From the NCBI GenBank assembly GCA_947452455.1, contig CANGBX010000001.1, positions 558,001-622,000 of the forward strand: 64,000 bases of DNA, read 5' to 3'. The notes under the pieces are model-generated. The model did no database searches. It had not been told where the DNA came from and saw only the letters and a list, made by a program, of their open reading frames with translations. Positions within the stretch are counted from its first letter, which is position 1, and each line of letters opens with the position of its first letter. The stretch is from Beijerinckiaceae bacterium (lineage in GTDB: Bacteria; Pseudomonadota; Alphaproteobacteria; Rhizobiales; Beijerinckiaceae). The position numbers and the translations under genes were made by a program. Below, piece by piece: positions 1 to 8,230 of the stretch.

Positions 1-1
1 C

Positions 2-619
2 TTTGTGGTTGAACATGCCGCGAGCGGTGCCGAAGGTGAGCTCCGGCTGATTGAAAATCCGCCTGATCTGGTTGTTCTCGACTGGATGTTACCGGGTGTT
101 TCCGGCATTGAAATCTGCCGGCGGTTGCGTGCGCGCGAAGAAACCAAGAATTTGCCCGTCATTATGCTCACAGCACGGGGCCAAGAAGATGAACGCGTGC
201 GCGGGCTTTCCACCGGTGCGGATGATTATATCGTCAAGCCCTTCTCTGTGCCCGAGCTTGTCGCCCGTATCCGTGCGCTATTGCGCCGCTCCAGCCCGGA
301 ACGTGTCGCCGATCAATTGAGTGCGGGCGATATTGTACTTGATCGCACCAACAAGCGCGTTCATCGCGGTCTGCGCGAGGTCAATCTCGGGCCGACGGAA
401 TTCCGCCTTCTGGAACATTTGATGGAAAAGCCGGGCCGCGTTTATACCCGCGCGCAATTATTGGATGCAGTGTGGGGCATGAGTGTCGAAATCGACGAGC
501 GCACGGTGGATGTGCATGTTGGCCGCTTGCGCAAGGAACTCTCGTTTGGCCGCGAAAAAGACCCGATCCGCACAGTGCGCGGAGCGGGTTATGGTTTTGA
601 CGATATGTTCGGGAAGTGA
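2..619 (+). CDS. phoB: PhoB-type phosphate regulon response regulator (5' end outside window)
   Basis: An OmpR/PhoB-family DNA-binding response regulator. The reading frame is open to the window edge, so roughly the first 20 residues (first beta strand and acidic pocket) are missing. Visible in the receiver are the phospho-acceptor Asp in VVLDWMLPG, the switch Thr in IMLTARG and the conserved Lys in YIVKPF. A winged-helix output domain follows, with LGPTEFRLLEHL and the recognition region ERTVDVHVGRLRKEL, ending in RGAGYGF. This pattern, especially the GPTEF entry to the winged helix, fits PhoB, which activates the Pho regulon under phosphate limitation together with PhoR. The sensor kinase and pst genes would lie upstream, outside the window. 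A closely related OmpR-family regulator cannot be excluded. Confidence 0.85.
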   Translation, partial: FVVEHAASGAEGELRLIENPPDLVVLDWMLPGVSGIEICRRLRAREETKNLPVIMLTARGQEDERVRGLSTGADDYIVKPFSVPELVARIRALLRRSSPERVADQLSAGDIVLDRTNKRVHRGLREVNLGPTEFRLLEHLMEKPGRVYTRAQLLDAVWGMSVEIDERTVDVHVGRLRKELSFGREKDPIRTVRGAGYGFDDMFGK

Positions 620-621
620 TG

Positions 622-1329
622 TTACGCTTTGACGAGAGTGCCCAAATGCGTGAGCACATCTTCCACATGCATGACATCGGCATATTTATGATGCATGTCG
701 AAAAGATTGACCTTGTGCGTCAGTGGCGCGCGGTCAAAGGTACATTCCTCAACGACATTGATGTGATAGCCCGCTGAAAAGCCTTCCACCACGCTTGCGC
801 GCACGCAGCCCGATGTGGCTTCGCCCAGAACGATCAGCGTGCGCACGCCCATCAGCGCCAGATGCGATTTCAAAGGTGTGCCTTCAAAAATGCTGGCGCG
901 CTGTTTGCGGATGACAATGTCTTCCTTGCGCACCTCGAACTCGTGGTAAATGTCGTAATCATCCGGACCCGGCGCCCATTGGCGGCGCTTGGTGGAAATG
1001 GCATCAGCCGGGCGATTGTTAGGTGCAACATCCTTGGTGCAGAAAATGATCGGCACGCCAGCCGCACGTGCCGCAGCGAGCACTTTCTTGGTAGGTTCGA
1101 TCGCCTGATGCGCATATATGCCGCAGGAATTGGGGAATTTCTCTTCCAGCTCATAGGGCGAATGCGGCCCGCCGCGATAGACGATGTTGTAAAGGTCGAT
1201 GGCGAGAATGGCGGCATCGGGGCCAATAAAAGTCTCGCGGTGATAGGTCTCATAGAGTTTGAGATCTTCCGGTGGGACGACATCCTTCCAGCAATGATCT
1301 TCGAAGCGTTCCTTCGGTACCCGCACCAT
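622..1329 (-). CDS. isochorismatase-fold cysteine hydrolase
   Basis: A cysteine hydrolase of the isochorismatase-like superfamily, which hydrolyses amides such as maleamate, N-carbamoylsarcosine or nicotinamide. The family triad is visible: Asp45 (AILAIDLYN), Lys142 (IVIRKQRAS) and Cys175 (EATSGCVRASV), with the usual cis-peptide region before the Cys. The product is 235 residues. I chose the ATG at 1329 because GAGGAG lies 9 bases before it, whereas the ATG at 1338 directly abuts that Shine-Dalgarno. It is convergent with phoB and divergent from the hydrolase at 1466. The substrate cannot be read from sequence. The two neighbouring hydrolases suggest a small catabolic group. Confidence 0.85.
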   Translation of the reverse strand: MVRVPKERFEDHCWKDVVPPEDLKLYETYHRETFIGPDAAILAIDLYNIVYRGGPHSPYELEEKFPNSCGIYAHQAIEPTKKVLAAARAAGVPIIFCTKDVAPNNRPADAISTKRRQWAPGPDDYDIYHEFEVRKEDIVIRKQRASIFEGTPLKSHLALMGVRTLIVLGEATSGCVRASVVEGFSAGYHINVVEECTFDRAPLTHKVNLFDMHHKYADVMHVEDVLTHLGTLVKA

Positions 1330-1465
1330 GTCCGGCATCTCCTCTTTTGTTGCTTTTCTGGAAGCCTTTTTAGGCTGGACAGACGGAAAGTTCTAGCCGC
1401 AGCCCATGGACAAGGGCGCTTCTCCCGATGACAATTGCGACAAAAGCAAAAGAACAGGGGAGGGG

Positions 1466-2626
1466 ATGATGAAACGCCATATTTTGGGACTGGGGCTTGC
1501 CATGTTAGCGGCGACGACGACTTCAGCAAGCGCACAGGAAAAGACGCATACGATTGATCGTTTGGTCGCCCATGTTTCGACAGTGCCTGCTATCGCTGGA
1601 AAGCCGATTGATCTCTTCGTGCGCGAGAAAGTGCCTGAGTCCATTTTCAAGCGCGCGGATGGCAAAGCACCGTCAGGCAAAGTCGTGCTGATGGTGCATG
1701 GCGGCTATTCGCCGTCCACGCTTGCCTTCGATGTGCCGTTCAAAAATTATTCCTGGATGGATTATCTGGCGCAGCGTGGCTATGACGTCTTTGCGATGGA
1801 TATGACGGGCTATGGCCGCTCTGGTCATCCGATGATGGATGATCCCTGCAATCTGGATCCCAAGCAGCAGGACTTGCTCGTTCCCAAAAATTTGCCTGCC
1901 AAATGCGACCCCAAATATAAGTTCGAACTCGTCAACAGTGACAGCGAGAGCGATGATATCAATGCGGTTGTTGATTACATCCGCAAGCTTCGCGGCGTCG
2001 ACAAGATTGCACTGATCGGTTGGTCGGGCGGTGGTATCCGCACGGGCTCTTTCATTGGGCGTCATCCCGAGAAGGTCGAGAAATATGTGATCTTTGCATC
2101 GTCGAATTACGATCGCAAAAATCCGTCTGCCAAGCCTGCGGATTTGCCCAAAGCCGGCGCGCCGATGACCATTCAGACGCGCGATGTCGGCATCGACAAG
2201 CGTTGGCTCGGCACATCCAAATTCCCGCAGACCATTGAACCCGGCATGCCGGAAATGATCTGGGCCATGAATGTGCAGCATGATCCGCTGGGCGCTACTT
2301 GGGGCACGGGTGGCCTGCGCGCACCGACCCGCACTTATTGGGGCTGGAATGCGCAAGGTGCGGCCAAGGTCAAAATCCCGACCCTCATTATGGTGGGCGA
2401 GCAGGATGATCTGACGCGCTCGAACAATGAATTGTTCGATGATCTGGGCACGCAGCACAAAGCCTTTATCGGCATTTCTCAGGCGACCCATTTCATGGTC
2501 TGGGAAAAGCAATCGCGTGTCTTGCATGCGGCGTCTTATGAATGGCTGCAAACGCAAACCGTAAAGGGCCAGAAGACAGGCCGTTTCCGCGCCGATGAAA
2601 ATGGCGTTGTGAAACCGGTGAAGTGA
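1466..2626 (+). CDS. exported alpha/beta-hydrolase
   Basis: An alpha/beta-hydrolase fold protein with an N-terminal signal peptide (MMKRHILGLGLAML, cleavage near SAQ), so probably periplasmic. The oxyanion motif is LMVHGGYSP and the nucleophile elbow is IGWSGGG (Ser187). An Asp in GEQDD near 314 and a His in ATHFMVW near 342 complete a plausible Ser-Asp-His triad. I chose the start at 1466 because GGGGAGGGG precedes it and the signal peptide begins there; an in-frame ATG at 1406 would add an unlikely hydrophilic extension. One base separates its stop from the next hydrolase, so the two are almost certainly cotranscribed. The substrate is unknown; esterases, epoxide hydrolases and haloalkane-type enzymes share this fold. 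Confidence 0.82.
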   Translation: MMKRHILGLGLAMLAATTTSASAQEKTHTIDRLVAHVSTVPAIAGKPIDLFVREKVPESIFKRADGKAPSGKVVLMVHGGYSPSTLAFDVPFKNYSWMDYLAQRGYDVFAMDMTGYGRSGHPMMDDPCNLDPKQQDLLVPKNLPAKCDPKYKFELVNSDSESDDINAVVDYIRKLRGVDKIALIGWSGGGIRTGSFIGRHPEKVEKYVIFASSNYDRKNPSAKPADLPKAGAPMTIQTRDVGIDKRWLGTSKFPQTIEPGMPEMIWAMNVQHDPLGATWGTGGLRAPTRTYWGWNAQGAAKVKIPTLIMVGEQDDLTRSNNELFDDLGTQHKAFIGISQATHFMVWEKQSRVLHAASYEWLQTQTVKGQKTGRFRADENGVVKPVK

Positions 2627-2627
2627 G

Positions 2628-3692
2628 ATGAGCCTGCCGCCGCTGGAAATTGCCGAACAGGGATATTTTTTCTGCGGCGGCAGCTATTTTGATGCGCCGG
2701 ATGGACGTTTCATGTCCGGACAAATGTATGTGGACTTTCAAATCCCCCATCATCGCAAGCACGCTTTGCCTGTGGTTATGTTTTCAGGCGGTGGGCAAAG
2801 CGGCTTGAATTATGCGGGCACGCCGGACGGGCGCCCCGGCTTTCGGGATTATTTTCTGCGACAGGGTTATGCGGTCTATCTGTGTGACCAGCCTTCGCGC
2901 GCCCGCTCTCCCCATCAAGCTGAGGCTGGCCAGCAGTCGCGCCATTCAACCGCGCGTGTCGAACAGCAATTCACCGCGCCTGCGCGCGCCAAACTCTGGC
3001 CGCAGGCGCATCTGCACACGCAATGGCCGGGCGATGGTGTCGCGGGTGATCCGATCTTCGATCAATATTATGCGCAGAGCTTTCCCTCGCTCGCCAGTTT
3101 CCCGCAACAGCAAGCGCTCAACCGTGATGCGGGTGCGGCTCTTCTGGATCGCATTGGTGACGCCATTCTGCTCACCCATTCGCAATCGGGCACATTTGGT
3201 TGGCTGATTGCCGATGCGCGCCCCGGCAAAGTGAAAGCCATTGTCGCGCTCGAACCCTCAGGCCCGCCCGTGCATGACATGCTGGCCAAAGGCGCACCTG
3301 ATTGGTGCAAAGATGGTGCCTTCACCAAGCCTTATGGGCTCACAGCCGAGCCCCTCACTTATGATCCACTTTTGCAAAATGGCGAGACGCTACAATTTGT
3401 GCGGCAGGACAAGGCAGACGGGCCCGATCTCATGCCGGGTTGGCTGCAATCAGAACCCGCACGCAAGCTCGCGCATTTGCAAGATGTGAAAGTTCTCGTC
3501 GTGCAGGGCGAGGCCTCTTATCACGCGCCTTATGATCACAATACGGTCGCTTATCTGAGACAGGCGGGTGTGCCGACAGATTTCATCCGCCTTGCCGATC
3601 GTGGTCTCCATGGCAATGGCCATATGCTCATGCTTGAGAAGAACAATGGCGAGATTGCCGCGCTCGTGATGGATTGGCTCGCCGCGCTTTAA
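2628..3692 (+). CDS. alpha/beta-hydrolase / esterase-like protein
   Basis: A second alpha/beta-hydrolase, 354 residues, with no signal peptide. It shows an oxyanion region VMFSGGGQSG, a nucleophile elbow THSQSGTFG (Ser187), an acid candidate in QGEASYHAPYDH, and a His in LHGNGHMLMLE near the C-terminus. A long insert between about residues 85 and 165 forms a cap. It starts one base after the preceding hydrolase stop, so the pair forms a two-gene operon with one exported and one cytoplasmic enzyme. Its stop overlaps by 4 bases the stop of the convergent phosphopantetheinyl transferase gene. The substrate is not predictable. Confidence 0.82.
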   Translation: MSLPPLEIAEQGYFFCGGSYFDAPDGRFMSGQMYVDFQIPHHRKHALPVVMFSGGGQSGLNYAGTPDGRPGFRDYFLRQGYAVYLCDQPSRARSPHQAEAGQQSRHSTARVEQQFTAPARAKLWPQAHLHTQWPGDGVAGDPIFDQYYAQSFPSLASFPQQQALNRDAGAALLDRIGDAILLTHSQSGTFGWLIADARPGKVKAIVALEPSGPPVHDMLAKGAPDWCKDGAFTKPYGLTAEPLTYDPLLQNGETLQFVRQDKADGPDLMPGWLQSEPARKLAHLQDVKVLVVQGEASYHAPYDHNTVAYLRQAGVPTDFIRLADRGLHGNGHMLMLEKNNGEIAALVMDWLAAL

Positions 3693-4408
3693 AGCGCAAA
3701 GCCTTTGACCAAGAGGCTCGGGCTCGCAGCGCAAATTGCGGCTTGCCCGTCACCAAAGGCTGCAAAGGCGTGCAAGGTCCATTCGCGCGCAGCCGCTTCA
3801 TTGCCATCAATCGACAAAAGCTGCGCCTCTTCATCCGCGCGCAATGTGACGCGGTAGCGATGCAAGCCTCCCGCAATTCCTTCGCCTGTGGCTTTCAGGC
3901 AAGCTTCCTTGCGTGTCCAAGCAGCGAGAAAGGCTTGCGCGCGCTGATCATCAGGAAGTGCTGTGAGAATTTTTGCTTCCTCTGGTGCGAAATAATTTTC
4001 GACCAACCGATCAAGATTACGAACCGAGCGCGCAAATTCGAGATCAATCCCCACAGCAACAGGCGCCACAGCAATCAGCGCTTTGCCACGCGCATGGGTG
4101 AGGTTGAATTGCGGGGCATCCGGCACATCGAGAAAGGGCTTGCCTTGGGCAGCGGTTGCCAGTGGCAGCTTTTCGGGCGCGATCTCGACATATCTGGACA
4201 GGATCAGCCGCAGGGCCGAGCGGGCCGCAATAAAGTGGCGCTGTTTTTCAGCATGGCGCATGGTGGCTGCGCGCTCCTGCTCGAGCGGGCTCAGCCAATT
4301 GTCACAAGCAGCTTCGAGATCGACCTGCCACACATGCGCTTCATCTGCACCGGGCTTTAGAAGCCGGTCCAGCGGGCAGGGCGCAAAGGTCAGGTGAAGC
4401 AGGGCCAT
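3689..4408 (-). CDS. 4'-phosphopantetheinyl transferase, Sfp type
   Basis: Transfers 4'-phosphopantetheine from CoA to a carrier-protein serine. Diagnostic motifs are AVGIDLEFA (Mg-binding Asp122, Glu124) and WTRKEACLKATGEG (Lys167, Glu168, Lys172), plus FNLTHARG before the first. At 239 residues it is the two-lobed Sfp/AcpT type rather than the short AcpS type. No polyketide, peptide synthetase or siderophore genes lie in the window, so the partner carrier protein is elsewhere. GGAAG sits 4 bases before the ATG. It is convergent with the hydrolase upstream in coordinates, with overlapping stops and no terminator between, and divergent from msrQ. Confidence 0.9.
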   Translation of the reverse strand: MALLHLTFAPCPLDRLLKPGADEAHVWQVDLEAACDNWLSPLEQERAATMRHAEKQRHFIAARSALRLILSRYVEIAPEKLPLATAAQGKPFLDVPDAPQFNLTHARGKALIAVAPVAVGIDLEFARSVRNLDRLVENYFAPEEAKILTALPDDQRAQAFLAAWTRKEACLKATGEGIAGGLHRYRVTLRADEEAQLLSIDGNEAAAREWTLHAFAAFGDGQAAICAASPSLLVKGFAL

Positions 4409-4503
4409 GGTGCTTCCATATCATCGCTCCCGCTGATCGGCCAAACGCGCCCTTTCGTAACTGCCTCAGACATGAGACAAGGGCTCGCTCAGGAGAGACA
4501 AAA

Positions 4504-5340
4504 TTGGCGCCGTGGACTGATTATCAGGGTCGGATCATACCGTTGAAGGCTGCGACATTTGTCGCGCTCTTTGCGCCGGGCCTTTGGATCATCTGGCAAT
4601 GGGTGCAGGGTGATCTGGCGCCCAAGCCCGTCACGGAAGCTTTGCATCAGACGGGCACATGGTCTGTCCATCTTCTCTTGATCTCGCTGGCGATCACACC
4701 TTTGCGCACCATCGCGCATTGGCCGCGTCTTGTTGATGTTCGCCGCATGGTCGGCGTGGCGGCCTGCCTTTATCTGGTCATTCATTTCGCTCTTTATATT
4801 TATGACCAGAAGGGCGACCTGCTGCGTGTGGCATCAGAAATTGCGCTGCGCTTTTATCTCACCATCGGTTTTATCGCTCTTCTGGGCATTGTGGCGCTTG
4901 GCATCACCTCGACAGATGGCTGGGTGCGCCGCTTGGGTGCGGTCCGCTGGAACAAATTACATCGTATGATTTACGGGCTCACGGTGCTCGCTTTCATCCA
5001 TGCTTTTTTGCAATCCAAAATCGACGTCAGCGATTGGGTCATGCTGAGTGGCCTGTTCTTCGCCATGATGATGTGGCGCTTTGCCAAGAAGCGTGGACAG
5101 GCTGGATTTGTGCCATTGGCAATCATTGCTCTGGTCGCGAGCCTCGCCACAGCTCTTGTCGAAGCGCTTTGGTATTGGGGCAAGACGGGCGTCATGGCCT
5201 CGCGCGTGCTGAGCGCCAATTTTGATCCGGATATGGCCATGCGCCCCGCCCAATGGGTGCTGGTGTTCCTGCTGCTTGTCCTGCCATTGCAGGCTTTTGG
5301 GCGCTGGCGTGACCCGAAAAGGCGCAAAGCCGCGCTTTGA
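4504..5340 (+). CDS. msrQ: MsrQ heme-binding membrane subunit of the periplasmic methionine sulfoxide reductase
   Basis: A ferric-reductase-like transmembrane protein of the YedZ/MsrQ family. It carries electrons across the inner membrane to MsrP, which repairs oxidised methionine in periplasmic proteins. At least six hydrophobic segments are visible, with His residues suited to heme ligation in GTWSVHLLL, LVIHFALYIYD and NKLHRMIYG. ITPLR and RRMVGVAACLYLVIHF are typical of the family. The start is a TTG at 4504, supported by AGGAGAG 6 bases upstream; no in-frame ATG gives a full-length protein. The usual partner msrP is not adjacent on either side, which is unusual. The flanking genes are unrelated. 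Confidence 0.88.
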   Translation: MAPWTDYQGRIIPLKAATFVALFAPGLWIIWQWVQGDLAPKPVTEALHQTGTWSVHLLLISLAITPLRTIAHWPRLVDVRRMVGVAACLYLVIHFALYIYDQKGDLLRVASEIALRFYLTIGFIALLGIVALGITSTDGWVRRLGAVRWNKLHRMIYGLTVLAFIHAFLQSKIDVSDWVMLSGLFFAMMMWRFAKKRGQAGFVPLAIIALVASLATALVEALWYWGKTGVMASRVLSANFDPDMAMRPAQWVLVFLLLVLPLQAFGRWRDPKRRKAAL

Positions 5341-5463
5341 CTCGCTTTTGATGTGGTCTTTTTAAGGAAAGGGGCCTAGAAGGGCGAGATCGTGGGGCCT
5401 CGTCCTCGCCTCTGCTGCGCCTATGCTTCATGCATCGCGCCTTGAACGATTTAAGGTTTCTTC

Positions 5464-7344
5464 TTGCCCTTTCCTGCGACCATTCCGAGCCTCGCGCGCG
5501 CGCTGGCTGCGCGTGACTATCATGAGCCGACACCTGTTCAGCTCGCCGTCCTCGATGAAGCCACCCAAGCCCGCGATTTGCTCGTCTCTGCCCAAACCGG
5601 CTCCGGCAAGACCGTGGCTTTCGGTCTGGCCATTGCCCCAACGCTCATGGGTGAGGCAGAACATTTTGGTGCCGCTGGCGCACCGCTCGCCTTGATCGTC
5701 GCACCGACGCGCGAACTGGCTTTGCAAGTGCATCGTGAACTCACCTGGCTCTTTGGTGATGCGCGCGGTCGCATCATCTCTTGCGTGGGCGGCATGGAGC
5801 CGCGCCGCGAGCGCATGATGCTCCAACAGGGTGCGCATATTGTGGTGGGCACGCCGGGCCGCTTGCGCGATCACATCGAGCGCAAGGCGCTGAATCTGTC
5901 AGCCATTCGCGCCGTCGTGCTCGACGAAGCTGATGAAATGCTCGATCTCGGCTTCCGCGAAGATCTCGAGGAAATTCTGAAAGCCATGCCGGAAGAAAAG
6001 CGCACTTTGCTTTTCTCCGCGACTTTGCCCAAGGGCATTGTTTCGCTCGCCCGCGATTTCCAGAAAGACGCGATGCGTCTCAATGTGGGTGGTGGCGAAC
6101 AGGCGCACGCCGACATTGATTACCGCGCTGTGCGCGTATTGCCCCATGAGATCGAACATGCGGCGGTCAATCTGCTGCGCTTCCATGATCCCGAATGTGC
6201 GATCATCTTTTTGAACACGCGTGAAGCTGTGCGTCATATGCAATCAGCCTTGATGGAGCGCGGCTTCAATGCTGTCGCTTTGTCGGGTGAGCTCAGCCAG
6301 AACGAGCGCAACCATGCACTGCAGGCTTTGCGTGATGGGCGTGCACGCATTTGCGTGGCAACCGATGTGGCCGCGCGCGGCATTGATTTGCCCAATCTCA
6401 ACCTCGTCATTCATGCCGATCTTCCCCATGATGCGGAAGTCTTGAAGCATCGCTCGGGCCGCACCGGTCGCGCAGGGCGCAAGGGCATTGCTGTTTTGCT
6501 CGTGCCCGTGTCGCGCCGTCGCAAGGCCGAGCGCATGTTGGTGGATGCCGGCTTGTCGCCAGAATGGAGCGGCCCGCCGTCCGCCGAAGACATTCGCAAG
6601 CTCGACCAGCAGCGCTTGCTGCAAGATGAGATTTTCAAAGAAGAAACCAGCGAAGAAGATCTGGCACTCGCACGCGCGCTTCTCGAAGGCCGCTCGGCTG
6701 AAGATATTGCCAGCGCCTTGGTGCGTCTGCACCGCCTGCAATTGCCAGCACCCGAAGAAGTCAGCGATCCGGGTTTCCGCGCTGACATGCGCCCTGCGCG
6801 CTCAGATCGCCCGATGCGCGAACCCACAGGCGGCGCGCCATCTGCGCCGATGCGTCACCGTGGTGATGGCGGTGTTTGGTTCCATATCAACATTGGTCGT
6901 CGTGCCAGTGCCGATCCGAAATGGCTTTTGCCGGTGATTTGCAAGCGGGGCGGTGTCTCGCGCGAAGCGATTGGTTCGATCCGCATTTTCGACAATGAGA
7001 CCAAGTTTGAAGTCTCGGCCGATTTTGCCGAGAGCTTTGCACAGGCCATGAAGGCTCCTGTGAAGCCGCGTAAGGGCGAGGCTGAATTGTTCTTCACGCG
7101 TCTGGACGGCGGTGCGCCGGGACGCGAAGAAAAGCCGCGCTTTGAAAAGGGTGACAAAAAGCCTTTCGAGAAGAAGTCTTTTGAAAAGAAACCCTTCGAG
7201 AAAAAACCCTTCGAGAAAAAACCTTTTGAGAAGAAGCCTTTCGAAAAGAAGGCTTTTGGCGACAAGCCTGCTGGCAAGCCTCCGTTCAAGGACAAGGACA
7301 AGGGCAAGCCCAAGTTCAAGAAGAAGCCCAACAAAGAGGGCTGA
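5464..7344 (+). CDS. DEAD-box RNA helicase with DbpA-type RNA-binding domain and KKPFE repeat tail
   Basis: An ATP-dependent RNA helicase of the DbpA/CsdA type, 626 residues. Motifs in order: Q-motif region ending TPVQ, AQTGSGKT (43-50), PTRELA, TPGR, DEAD (154-157), SAT (185-187), DVAARGID and HRSGRTGR (329-336). A DbpA-like RNA-binding domain spans about 470-535 (VWFHINIGR to FAESFAQAM). The tail is basic and dominated by a five-residue KKPFE repeat. The start must lie after the stop at 5452, and the TTG at 5464, with AAGG 7 bases upstream, gives the expected MPFPATIPSLARALA beginning. Likely roles are ribosome assembly or RNA turnover in the cold. I assign no specific symbol. Confidence 0.92.
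   Translation: MPFPATIPSLARALAARDYHEPTPVQLAVLDEATQARDLLVSAQTGSGKTVAFGLAIAPTLMGEAEHFGAAGAPLALIVAPTRELALQVHRELTWLFGDARGRIISCVGGMEPRRERMMLQQGAHIVVGTPGRLRDHIERKALNLSAIRAVVLDEADEMLDLGFREDLEEILKAMPEEKRTLLFSATLPKGIVSLARDFQKDAMRLNVGGGEQAHADIDYRAVRVLPHEIEHAAVNLLRFHDPECAIIFLNTREAVRHMQSALMERGFNAVALSGELSQNERNHALQALRDGRARICVATDVAARGIDLPNLNLVIHADLPHDAEVLKHRSGRTGRAGRKGIAVLLVPVSRRRKAERMLVDAGLSPEWSGPPSAEDIRKLDQQRLLQDEIFKEETSEEDLALARALLEGRSAEDIASALVRLHRLQLPAPEEVSDPGFRADMRPARSDRPMREPTGGAPSAPMRHRGDGGVWFHINIGRRASADPKWLLPVICKRGGVSREAIGSIRIFDNETKFEVSADFAESFAQAMKAPVKPRKGEAELFFTRLDGGAPGREEKPRFEKGDKKPFEKKSFEKKPFEKKPFEKKPFEKKPFEKKAFGDKPAGKPPFKDKDKGKPKFKKKPNKEG
7156..7260 (+). repeat. tandem 15-bp coding repeat (KKPFE units)
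   Basis: Seven consecutive 15-base units inside the helicase gene: six encode KK(P/S)FE and the last decays to KKAFG. Wobble positions differ between units (AAG/AAA, CCT/CCC, TTC/TTT), so the array is old or under protein-level selection rather than a fresh slippage product. The next residues are also Lys/Pro-rich, making the whole tail a disordered cationic segment that probably adds non-specific RNA affinity. Confidence 0.93.
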
Positions 7345-7394
7345 CCGGTCTTTCGCCCATTGTGCCGCTGCTGAGGCGGGTCTATAGGGGCGCC

Positions 7395-8165
7395 ATGTGT
7401 GAACTTCTCGGCATGAATGCGAATGTCCCCACAGACATTCGCTTTTCCTTTGCAGCGCTGGCCCGTCGGGGCGGCGCGACGGGTCCCCATCGCGATGGCT
7501 GGGGCATTTCCTTCTATGAAGGACGTGGAGCGCGCATGTTCCACGATCCACAGCCTTCAGCCCATTCCGAGATTGCGCGTCTGTTGCGCGACTATCCGCT
7601 CAAAAGCGAGATCGTCATTGCCCATGTGCGCCGCGCCAATCGTGGCCGCGTGGCGCTTGAAAACACGCATCCCTTTTCGCGCGAGATTTGGGGCCGCACC
7701 ATCACCTTCGCGCATAATGGCCAGCTGAAGGGTGTGAAGCAGAAACCGCTCGGACTTTATCGCCCCATCGGGACGACCGACAGCGAATATGCTTTTTGCT
7801 GGATCATCGGGCGCCTGCACAAACAATTTCCGGACTTGCCAAGCCATGCGCAATTGCAAGCAGCGCTAGAGAAACTTTGCAAAGAACTCGCCAAGCTTGG
7901 CGTGTTCAATATTCTGATGAGTGACGGGCGCTCGCTTTATGCTTTCTGCACCAAGAAACTCTACTACATCGTGCGCAAGGCGCCCTTTGGTGTGGCAACG
8001 CTGGTCGATGAGGATTTGCGCGTCGATTTTTCCAAAGAGACGACGCCCAAAGATCGTGTGGCAGTGATCGCATCCAATCCGCTGACGCGCGATGAAGTGT
8101 GGAGCACATTGCCGCTTGGACAATTGACAGTCTTCAGAAATGGAGCGCCGTCATTGCGAGCGTAG
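7395..8165 (+). CDS. class II glutamine amidotransferase (YafJ-like)
   Basis: An Ntn-hydrolase-fold glutaminase domain. After removal of Met1 the nucleophile is Cys2 (MCELLGMN). Other conserved pieces are RDGWGISFYEG, AHVRRANRG, ENTHPF and FAHNGQLKG, which bind glutamine and form the oxyanion hole. There is no attached synthase domain, so this is a stand-alone GATase II of the YafJ type; the acceptor is unknown. The start at 7395 is fixed by the need for Cys2. The last codons (encoding roughly PSLRA) and the stop lie inside a palindromic repeat element, so the C-terminus has been rewritten by that element. A strong terminator follows. Confidence 0.88.
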   Translation: MCELLGMNANVPTDIRFSFAALARRGGATGPHRDGWGISFYEGRGARMFHDPQPSAHSEIARLLRDYPLKSEIVIAHVRRANRGRVALENTHPFSREIWGRTITFAHNGQLKGVKQKPLGLYRPIGTTDSEYAFCWIIGRLHKQFPDLPSHAQLQAALEKLCKELAKLGVFNILMSDGRSLYAFCTKKLYYIVRKAPFGVATLVDEDLRVDFSKETTPKDRVAVIASNPLTRDEVWSTLPLGQLTVFRNGAPSLRA

Positions 8166-8179
8166 AGAAGCAATGACGG
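8148..8179. repeat. short palindromic repeat, CCGTCATTGC-type (deleted copy)
   Basis: Begins CCGTCATTGC and ends GCAATGACGG, perfect inverted 10-mers separated by 12 bases. The same ends bound the two longer copies at 32481 and 52108, so this looks like an internally deleted member of the family. It overlaps the 3' end of the amidotransferase gene and supplies its stop codon. Confidence 0.8.
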
Positions 8180-8191
8180 CACAGTTGCAAT

Positions 8192-8220
8192 AAAAAAGGC
8201 CCCGTTTCCGGGGCCTTTTT
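8192..8220. terminator. bidirectional intrinsic terminator
   Basis: GGCCCCG and CGGGGCC form a 7-bp GC stem around a TTTC loop, flanked by A-runs on the left and T-runs on the right. It can therefore stop both the amidotransferase transcript and the convergent cupin transcript. Confidence 0.93.
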
Positions 8221-8230
8221 CTTGTGTGGC

